A stretch of DNA of 64,000 nt from Bradyrhizobium sp. SSBR45G (GTDB taxonomy: Bacteria; Pseudomonadota; Alphaproteobacteria; Rhizobiales; Xanthobacteraceae). The translations under genes and the position numbers were made by a program. The stretch covers positions 118,668-182,667 of the forward strand of contig NZ_BSCT01000008.1 of the NCBI RefSeq assembly GCF_030159255.1. Direction: 5' to 3'. The notes under the pieces are model-generated. The model was not told the origin of the DNA, searched no databases, and was given only the letters and a program-made list of their open reading frames with translations. Shown in pieces: positions 57,759-64,000 of the stretch (its first letter is position 1; every line of letters begins with the position of its first letter).

Positions 57759-58640
57759 ATGCCTGAGCTGCCCGAAGTCGAGACCGTCCGGCGCGGGCTG
57801 CAGCCGGTCATGGAAGGGGCCAGGATCGTCACCGCGGAGGCGCGGCGCGAGAACTTGCGGTTTCCGTTTCAGCCCGATTTTGCGAAGCGCCTGCAGGGCC
57901 AGACCGTCACCGGGCTCGGCCGCCGCGCCAAATATCTGCTGGCCGATCTCGGCTCCGGCGACGTGCTCCTGATGCATCTGGGCATGTCCGGCTCGTTCCG
58001 GGTGATCAAGCAGCATGGCGAGGAGACCCCGGGCGAGTTTCACTATCCGCGCGGCAAGGACAGCGTGCACGACCATGTCGTGTTTCACATGTCGTCCGGC
58101 GCCGACATCGTGTTCAACGATCCGCGCCGCTTCGGCTTCATGAAGATCATCGCCCGCGGCGAGATCGACGCCGAGCCGCATCTGAAGGATCTCGGGCCGG
58201 AGCCGCTCGGCAACGCATTCGATGCGGCGATGCTGGCGCGCGCCTGCGCGGGCAAGAAGACCAGCCTGAAGGCGGCGCTGCTCGACCAGCGCGTCGTCGC
58301 CGGACTCGGCAACATCTATGTCTGCGAGGCGCTGTTCCGCGCCCATCTGTCGCCGCGGCGGCTGGCGGCGACGCTGGCGACCAAGAAGGCGGAGCCGACG
58401 GACCATGCGAGGCGCCTGGTCGAGGCGATCCACACCGTGCTCAACGAGGCGATCAAGGCGGGTGGTTCATCACTGCGTGATCACCGCCAGACGACGGGCG
58501 AGCTCGGCTATTTCCAGCACTCGTTCCAGGTCTATGACAGGGAAGGCGAGCCGTGCCGGACCGACGGCTGCGGCGGCGTGGTGAAGCGCTTCGTCCAGAA
58601 TGGACGGTCGACGTTCTGGTGCCCGAAGTGTCAGCGGTGA
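57759..58640 (+). CDS. mutM: Formamidopyrimidine-DNA glycosylase
   Basis: A 293-residue Fpg: mature N-terminal PELPEVETV with Pro2 and Glu3 catalytic, Lys-containing [17 protein letters not shown], and C-terminal zinc finger (C..C / CPKC). It excises oxidised guanine. Divergent from ubiE across 105 bases. Confidence 0.96.
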   Translation: MPELPEVETVRRGLQPVMEGARIVTAEARRENLRFPFQPDFAKRLQGQTVTGLGRRAKYLLADLGSGDVLLMHLGMSGSFRVIKQHGEETPGEFHYPRGKDSVHDHVVFHMSSGADIVFNDPRRFGFMKIIARGEIDAEPHLKDLGPEPLGNAFDAAMLARACAGKKTSLKAALLDQRVVAGLGNIYVCEALFRAHLSPRRLAATLATKKAEPTDHARRLVEAIHTVLNEAIKAGGSSLRDHRQTTGELGYFQHSFQVYDREGEPCRTDGCGGVVKRFVQNGRSTFWCPKCQR

Positions 58641-58720
58641 TCCAGCCATCGTCGAGCTGACACGGCAGGCTGCTGCGCCGGTCTGCTTGTCGCTGCCGGG
58701 GGCAGGCGTATACTGGCCGC

Positions 58721-59203
58721 ATGGCTGTCAGCTCACCTGACCTGAAAGCATTCCTGCTTGCCACGCCGTTCTTTGGCGGTCTGTCGGAGGCGAGCCTCGA
58801 TCTGCTGATCTCGATGCTCGTCGAGCGTAGCTTCGACCGCGGCGGAATCGTTGTCGCCGAAGGCGAGGCGGGCCGCGCGATGTTCGTCGTGCACAGCGGC
58901 ACGCTCGAGGTCAGCGAGCGCCTCGAGGCTGGCGTTGCGATCCGCATGGCGACTCTCCAGCCGGGCGATTTCTTCGGCGAGATGACATTGCTCGAAATGC
59001 AGAACAGGTCGGCCACGGTCGTCGCGGAGAGTCCGACCCTGCTGTATGAGCTGACGGCGCAGCAGCTCTATGCGTTCTACAAGGCGGACATCCACGCTTA
59101 TGTGATCGTGATGCAGAACATCAATCGCGAGCTGTGCCGGCGGTTGCGCCGCGCCGATGCGCGGATCAAGACGCTGGAGATGCGGGCGAGGGACGCGCAA
59201 TAG
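58721..59203 (+). CDS. Cyclic nucleotide-binding domain protein
   Basis: A 160-residue single cNMP-binding domain: FFGGLSEASLDLLISMLVERSF, then GEAGRAMFVVHSGTLEV, and PGDFFGEMTLLEMQNRSATVVAES with the GEM...R-S-A phosphate-binding cassette. It has no DNA-binding or kinase output domain. It begins 80 bases after mutM. Ligand and partner unknown. Confidence 0.88.
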   Translation: MAVSSPDLKAFLLATPFFGGLSEASLDLLISMLVERSFDRGGIVVAEGEAGRAMFVVHSGTLEVSERLEAGVAIRMATLQPGDFFGEMTLLEMQNRSATVVAESPTLLYELTAQQLYAFYKADIHAYVIVMQNINRELCRRLRRADARIKTLEMRARDAQ

Positions 59204-59247
59204 GCGTGCGGGCGCCGCCTTGCTTGCCGTGAGCGGCAAAAAATAAC

Positions 59248-59308
59248 CCAGAACGGACGTGCCACCTTCTGGTGCTCAGTGTACCGAAAGGAAGCGGTCC
59301 GTTCTGGG
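59248..59308. repeat. Inverted repeat between cNMP gene and parA-like gene
   Basis: CCCAGAACGGAC (59248-59259) and GTCCGTTCTGGG (59297-59308) are perfect 12-base inverted arms with a 37-base loop, and a second hairpin (CTCTCCCC 59375-59382 / GGGGAGAG 59392-59399) follows. Possible transcription end signals without T-runs. Confidence 0.6.
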
Positions 59309-59443
59309 CCGGGGCTGGCTCGATCAGGCGCGCGGCGCGACGCGCGCTCGCGTTTCGTGGCTGGGCCGCTCTTCACCTCTCCCCTTCAAGAACGGGGAGA
59401 GCGAGCGCACGGCCCGCGCCGTCAGGTTCAAAACGAAATCCGA

Positions 59444-60247
59444 CTACAATCCCGCCTTCCAGTTGATGCCGTTGTCGGCCCAGGTCGGGTAGGCGCGAGC
59501 GACCGGCAGCTTGGGCTCCTCGGGCTGCGGCGTCAGGATGATCGGGAATTCGACCTCGGTGTGCTCGCTTGCTTCCTTCAGCTCGCCCGCCTCGTGCATG
59601 ACGTGATCGCCGGCCAGCTTGCCGGCGGTCCAGCGCCACAGGCTGCGGATCTCCTGCGCCGACTTGCCGCTCGTGTCGAACTCGCTGACGCCGAGGCCGG
59701 CGGCGAGCGCGTCCTGGTGGTCGTTGCGCATCATGATGAAAGGCTGCGCCAGCACCTCGGCGATGTCGCGCGGCGCATCGGCATCGAGCGCGGTCGTCGC
59801 ATCGTTGATGCGGTGGCCACCGCGAATCGGCGCCTGGTTGAGCACGAAGGCGAAAGGCTTGCGCCAGGCGCGCACGACGCTCAGCGTCGGCGCGGTCGCC
59901 TCGATGTCGGCGACGCTCGGACGCGCCGGGATCAGGCACAGGTCGCAGTAGCGGATCGCGGCCGTGGTGGACGCGGTGATGCCCGCCCCTGTGTCGATCA
60001 CGCACACGGTCACGCCGTCACGCGCCAGCGCGTCGAGGCGCGGCTCGATCATCTTCGAATCGTAAACAGCTTCGACAATCGGCTCGCCCGCTGCGCGGCG
60101 CGACTGCCATTTGGTGAGCGTGCCCTGGCGGTCGGTTTCGATCACGCGCACCTTGTGGCCGGCCTGCTGCGCAGCCACGGCCAGACCAATCGCCAGCGTG
60201 CTCTTGCCGCTGCCGCCCTTCTGCGTGGCCAAAACGATCGTGTACAT
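59444..60247 (-). CDS. Orphan ParA/MinD-like ATPase
   Basis: A 267-residue ATPase with the deviant Walker A KGGSGKST (residues 10-17), DTGAGI in the Walker A' region and a Pro-rich C-terminus. Its N-terminal half resembles ParA, but no parB lies beside it. It may position protein clusters or plasmid-like DNA. Convergent with the cNMP gene, and a long gap precedes it. Confidence 0.82.
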   Translation of the reverse strand: MYTIVLATQKGGSGKSTLAIGLAVAAQQAGHKVRVIETDRQGTLTKWQSRRAAGEPIVEAVYDSKMIEPRLDALARDGVTVCVIDTGAGITASTTAAIRYCDLCLIPARPSVADIEATAPTLSVVRAWRKPFAFVLNQAPIRGGHRINDATTALDADAPRDIAEVLAQPFIMMRNDHQDALAAGLGVSEFDTSGKSAQEIRSLWRWTAGKLAGDHVMHEAGELKEASEHTEVEFPIILTPQPEEPKLPVARAYPTWADNGINWKAGL

Positions 60248-60672
60248 CGGGAGACAGTCCTTCGGATGTTGACGGAACTTATGAGAACGCCAAAGCTGAG
60301 TGCATCGCGCTTGCGCTATGCAGAGCTATTCTCGCTCAGGACAGTCCCGGCCCGATCCAACATGAGAGGATCGCGGTGGTCCGAATCAGCACGCCGACAA
60401 AAACTGTTCGAACTATCTCACGCCCGGCCTGCGATTGGACAGACCGGTTGACTACGGCGGGAGCCGTTCCGAGTTGATAGCAAGGTGCTAGGAAGTGAAG
60501 CGGCCGCGCCGCGCGAGGGCGCTCGGCATCGCCGGGCATCGTCACGTGCAGTCGCGATGCTGCACTTGAGATCCCCGCCGGCCGCCGTCGGGCCATTAAT
60601 TTTTTCTAAAATGACATGCTTAATTTTGAGTAAAGAGGCGTTGCGCGCCGCACAATGTCGCGCACGCAAACC
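60248..60672. other. Gap upstream of the parA-like gene
   Basis: No recognisable gene. An AT-rich patch at about 60594-60640 (TTAATTTTTTCTAAAATGAC..) stands out in this GC-rich window and may be a promoter or protein-binding site. It may hold the parA promoter. Confidence 0.4.
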
Positions 60673-61461
60673 TCAGGTCTCGTCGGGGAAGACGTCGAGA
60701 CCGAGACTGCGCAGCAGATGGTGCTGCTGGCTTGCGGACACCTGCATGCCGGCGAAGCTCTGAACGTCCTGCAGATCGAACCCGGAGAGATCGGCGCCGC
60801 GCAGGTCCGCTCCCGAGAGGTCGGCGAGCCGCAGCGATGCGTTGCTGAGGTTCGTCCCGCGCAGCGAGGCGTTCACCAGCGACGTGCCGTGCAGCTCAGC
60901 ACCCGACAGGTCGCAGTCGGTCAATCGGAGCGACGACAGATTCGCCTCGCGGATGATCGCGTTGTCCATCCGGCAGTGCTCGAACGTTCCCGCCAGCCGA
61001 ACCGGCTTCTTCGACTTCGCCGGCCGCGCCGAATTGAACGCGAAGGCAGGCTTCTCGAAGGTCACGCCGGACATCCGGCAGTTCGAGAACGTCACGTCCC
61101 ACAGCTCGCAGACGTTGAACATCGACAGCATGAGATCGCAATTGCGGAAGCTGGCGCCGCGCAGATCGCAGAACCGGAAGGTGCAGCCATGCGTGCCGTC
61201 GCCGTCGAAGAAGCGGCAATCCTCGAAGCGGGCGCCCGTGAAGCTGACATTGGCGAACTCGCAGCGCGCGAAGCGGCATGTCGTCCATGCGGACGCCTGC
61301 AGCTCGCCGCCGACGAAGCGGCTGGCCTCGGCGCTGCAGGCGTCGAAATGAAGCGAGTCCGGCCAGTCCTCGTCGAAGCTTAACGCCGAGAGGTCCGCCT
61401 TGGCGAGCCTGCCGGTCTGTCGCAAGCGACGAACGAGGCTGTCATGGTCGGGGTCGGACAT
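60673..61461 (-). CDS. Pentapeptide-repeat protein
   Basis: A 262-residue protein with tandem A(D/N)Lxx pentapeptides, strongest near the C-terminus: SGAELHGTSLVNASLRGTNL, then SNASLRLADLSGADLRGADL. The fold is a right-handed quadrilateral beta helix. Some such proteins bind DNA gyrase, but no gyrase-protection features can be called here. It is 27 bases after the protease-like gene, same strand. Confidence 0.9.
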   Translation of the reverse strand: MSDPDHDSLVRRLRQTGRLAKADLSALSFDEDWPDSLHFDACSAEASRFVGGELQASAWTTCRFARCEFANVSFTGARFEDCRFFDGDGTHGCTFRFCDLRGASFRNCDLMLSMFNVCELWDVTFSNCRMSGVTFEKPAFAFNSARPAKSKKPVRLAGTFEHCRMDNAIIREANLSSLRLTDCDLSGAELHGTSLVNASLRGTNLSNASLRLADLSGADLRGADLSGFDLQDVQSFAGMQVSASQQHHLLRSLGLDVFPDET

Positions 61462-61488
61462 CCGAGCGGTGCGCGCGGTCGGTGCTGA

Positions 61489-62871
61489 CTATTTCCGCAC
61501 GCAGATCACGCGCACGGTGGCGGCCTTGGCGTCGAGCGAGCTGCCGTCGGGCTTGACGCCTTGCGCTCCGAGAAAGCCGCGCACGGAATCGGCGCTGACC
61601 ATCACGACCTGCGTCGATGGAACGAGCGCGGTGGCGGCGAGAACGCCCGGCTTGAGCAGGGTCACGCCGGCGAACTTGCCGTCCGCATCCAGCGCGGCCG
61701 CGCCGGAGAAGCCGAGGCCCGGTGCGGGCGCGAGCGATACATCACCTGGGCCGGTGCCTGCGAGCTGCGCCTTGACGGTGCTGATCGCGGCGCCGCCGCC
61801 CTGGCTCTGTGGATCGGCGATGCCGACGATGTCGACGGATGATTTCGCATTGCCGCCGGACAGCGCCAGCGGCTTCAGGCCGCGCGCGCCGTAGACGCGC
61901 AGCAGCGCCAGCCCGCGCTCCTTGTCCTCGGCGACGCGCTCGGCATGGCCGAGGCCGGGAATGGTGATCGCCACGCAGCCGTCGGTGACCTCGCGGTCGG
62001 CGACGATGGCGCCGTCCTGGGTCGCGACGAGTCCGGTGCCGTAGTCGACATTACGCCGTGGCGCCGGCTGGGCTGCCAGGGTCGCCGGCGGAAAGGCGGT
62101 GAAGGCGCTCGACATCGCGATCACCACCGGCTCGACCGTGTTCTCGGTGGCCTGGTCGTAGAGGATGGTCAGGATGCGCACCTCGTCGCCCCTGAAGGTG
62201 CCGCGGATGTAGAACTTCTTCAGGTTCTGCAGGCCCGACAGCACGAAGAAGTCGGGCTTCACCACGCTGTAGTCGACGGTGCGGCCGGGCTCCTTCTTCT
62301 CGCGGTCGGCCAGCGCCGCGGTGGTCGGGCTGGCCTCCTTGCGCCGTGACAGCACGACCTGCACTGTGCCGGTCGGCGAGGTCCATTTCGAGCCATTGGC
62401 GTCGGTGGTCTGCTGCGGCACCAGCTTGGTGGGAATGCCCAGGCGTGCGCCGCTGGTCGGCTCGGTCACGAGCTTCCAGCCGACGCCCTCCTGCTTGCGG
62501 CGCGCGGTGTCGGCGAGCACGGCGCGCTCCTGCGGATTGAGCACGCCGGTCGGCTTGCCGCCCTTGAGCGTCTGGTACTCCTTGATCGCATTGACCATGC
62601 GCTCGCTGACGTCGCCGGTGATCGCGCCATTGTACTGGCCGACCCAGGCGAGATCGGATTGCAGTGCCAGTCGCTCGGCCTGTCCCATCGCATTGGCGGT
62701 GTCGGCCGGCGCCTGCACGCCCGGCCTTACGGCCTGGGTGGCGACGGGCTTGGGCTTGACGCCGGGGAGCTGGCCTTGCGCTGATGGTGCGGGCGCCGTC
62801 TGCGCCTGAGCCGCGGAGCACCCGGCGATCGCGGTGGCGCAGATGAAGGTTGCCGTGACCAGCCGTCTCAT
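61489..62871 (-). CDS. Lipoprotein with peptidoglycan-binding and degenerate trypsin-like domains
   Basis: A 460-residue lipoprotein: signal with lipobox IAGC (Cys18), a putative peptidoglycan-binding domain (70-120, YNGAITGDVSERMVNAIKEYQ), and a trypsin-like C-terminal part (about 277-460). The catalytic His is Glu294 (ADREVT), the Asp position is Gly320, while Ser389 is kept (GFSGAAAL). It is therefore probably a pseudoprotease. Some relatives are annotated as serine protease. ATG 62871 has the signal; upstream frame is less likely. Confidence 0.8.
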   Translation of the reverse strand: MRRLVTATFICATAIAGCSAAQAQTAPAPSAQGQLPGVKPKPVATQAVRPGVQAPADTANAMGQAERLALQSDLAWVGQYNGAITGDVSERMVNAIKEYQTLKGGKPTGVLNPQERAVLADTARRKQEGVGWKLVTEPTSGARLGIPTKLVPQQTTDANGSKWTSPTGTVQVVLSRRKEASPTTAALADREKKEPGRTVDYSVVKPDFFVLSGLQNLKKFYIRGTFRGDEVRILTILYDQATENTVEPVVIAMSSAFTAFPPATLAAQPAPRRNVDYGTGLVATQDGAIVADREVTDGCVAITIPGLGHAERVAEDKERGLALLRVYGARGLKPLALSGGNAKSSVDIVGIADPQSQGGGAAISTVKAQLAGTGPGDVSLAPAPGLGFSGAAALDADGKFAGVTLLKPGVLAATALVPSTQVVMVSADSVRGFLGAQGVKPDGSSLDAKAATVRVICVRK

Positions 62872-63013
62872 GACAAATCCCGATGCTCTTGCCGCTGACA
62901 TAAATAAGCACATCTGCTTGGTCGGTCACAATCCGGCGAGGGTTCAGTGTGGAGATCCCGGGTCTCCATGACGAACCGAACGCAATGCGGCAGTGGAAGG
63001 ACGTTGTGGGACG

Positions 63014-63817
63014 ATGCTGAGCGACGAGGAATTGGAGCGCTATGCCCGCCACATCGTGCTGCGCGACGTCGGCGGTCCCGGTCAGGCGGCGCTCAAGCGC
63101 GCCTCGGTGCTGGTGATCGGCGCGGGCGGGCTCGGCGCGCCGGCGCTGATGTATCTCGCCGCCGCCGGCGTCGGCACGATCGGCGTGGTCGATGACGACG
63201 TGGTGTCGCTGTCCAATCTGCAGCGCCAAATCATCCACGCGACGCCGGACATCGGCCGTCCCAAGGTCGACAGCGCGGCGGAACGCATCAACGCGCTGAA
63301 CCCGCATGTCACCGTGGTCGCGCATCGCGGTTGGCTCAATGCCGACAACGCGCTCGACCTGATCGGCGGCTATGACCTCGTGCTCGACGGCTCCGACAAT
63401 TTCGACACCCGCTATCTCGCCTCCGATGCCTGCTTCCTGGCCGAGAGGCCGCTGATCACGGGCGCACTCGGCACCTTCGATGCGTCGCTGACGACGATCC
63501 GTGCGCATGAGCGCAATGAGAAGGGCGAGTTCAATCCGACCTATCGCTGCCTGTTCCCGGAGCCGCCGCCGCCCGGCACCGTGCCAGCCTGCGCCGAGGC
63601 CGGCGTCATGGGCGCGCTGGCCGGCATGCTGGGCTCGATGATGGCGCTGGAGGCGATCCGCGAGATCGTTGGCTTCGGCGAGGGCCTGGTCGGCCGGCTC
63701 CTGATGCTGGACGCGCGCACTATGCGCTTCGAGACCTTGCGCTATGGCCGCGACCCGGCCAATCCGCTCAATGGCGACGGGCTGGTGATTGCGGATCTGA
63801 GCGCGCATCGGAAATAG
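63014..63817 (+). CDS. moeB: Molybdopterin-synthase adenylyltransferase MoeB / ThiF family
   Basis: A 267-residue E1-like enzyme: GAGGLGAPALMYLAAAGVGTIGVVDDDVVSLSNLQRQ, SDNFDTRYL and CAEAGVMGALAG. It adenylates the sulfur carrier MoaD or ThiS. The CxxC zinc site found in E. coli MoeB is missing (TYRC in place of CYRC and no C-terminal CxxC). ATG 63014 is chosen over 62993. Confidence 0.9.
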   Translation: MLSDEELERYARHIVLRDVGGPGQAALKRASVLVIGAGGLGAPALMYLAAAGVGTIGVVDDDVVSLSNLQRQIIHATPDIGRPKVDSAAERINALNPHVTVVAHRGWLNADNALDLIGGYDLVLDGSDNFDTRYLASDACFLAERPLITGALGTFDASLTTIRAHERNEKGEFNPTYRCLFPEPPPPGTVPACAEAGVMGALAGMLGSMMALEAIREIVGFGEGLVGRLLMLDARTMRFETLRYGRDPANPLNGDGLVIADLSAHRK

Positions 63818-63828
63818 CGCCCGCCGCT

Positions 63829-63977
63829 GTCGTCCCGGACAAGCCCGACGACGCAACGCGTCGGCGTGCGCCGATCCGGGACCCATACTCCGTGCATTCA
63901 ATGATGTGCTCGGAACGCGCCGCGTGCCCATTTCAGACATCACGCGGTATGGGTCCCCGCGTTCGCGGGGACGACAC
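63829..63977. repeat. Dispersed palindromic repeat (second copy)
   Basis: Starts GTCGTCCCGGACAAGC, includes GATCCGGGACCCATAC, and ends CGGTATGGGTCCCCGC..GGGGACGAC. Same family as 46511-46703. No further gene is visible before the window ends. Confidence 0.78.
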
Positions 63978-64000
63978 CGGGGATGAGGTAAAGGGCGCGC

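Noticed and set aside
59221..59246. Terminator after the cNMP-binding gene
   Set aside because: The stem is short, and the following bases are A rather than T on the transcribed strand.

Overview
The window is about 64 kb of high-GC chromosomal DNA from an alphaproteobacterium of the Bradyrhizobium / Rhodopseudomonas group. This rests on the gene content (rpoN-hpf-ptsN, lptC-lptA next to lptB, DivL, AddAB, Tyr-type DivL H-box, ATGA/GTGA-coupled operons), a ROSE-type RNA thermometer, and several palindromic dispersed repeats typical of that group. No database was searched; family names come from motifs read in the translations.

Layout. 1-2020: end of a solute-binding protein gene and an exported ClpP-fold protein. 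2260-5141: a TRAP transporter (large permease, small permease, binding protein). 5542-8058: accessory islet with a PemK/Phd-type toxin-antitoxin pair under a palindromic promoter-operator, followed by a run of small unrecognised genes. 8274-11872: RNase D and the lipopolysaccharide export genes lptC, lptA, lptB. 12085-15185: rpoN, hpf and ptsN, with a near-perfect sigma-54 promoter in front of ptsN. 15211-16685: acetyltransferase, DUF1150 and small heat-shock protein genes, the latter behind a ROSE thermometer and a sigma-32 promoter. 16724-21129: a ugp glycerol-3-phosphate importer with a Pho box. 21254-24729: CoA-transferase, ohr/ohrR with operator, GIY-YIG protein, tRNA-Ala, an acidic-tailed protein.

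24881-29872: aroA-cmk-rpsA, interrupted by a two-gene nucleotidyltransferase unit of unknown role. 30236-38094: sppA, ihfB, lapA-like, trpFBA, accD, folC and a phosphoesterase. 38097-46292 (minus): DNA ligase, thioredoxin and the addBA recombination nuclease. 46293-47383 has no gene but holds two dispersed repeats, one of which folds like a structured RNA. 47384-52953 (minus): divL, a tsaE-amgK fusion, pilZ and murU, which suggests muramic-acid recycling and cell-cycle control. 53147-57653 (minus): ubiE-ubiB and coaBC-dut; CoaBC carries an N-terminal ribbon-helix-helix antitoxin domain and its promoter holds a matching palindrome. 57759-63817: mutM, a cyclic-nucleotide-binding protein, an orphan ParA, a pentapeptide-repeat protein, a protease-like lipoprotein lacking catalytic residues, and moeB.

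The most promising items for follow-up are the antitoxin-CoaBC fusion with its operator, the structured repeat at 46817-46943, the two-gene unit inside aroA-cmk, the ptsN sigma-54 promoter, and the ROSE thermometer.
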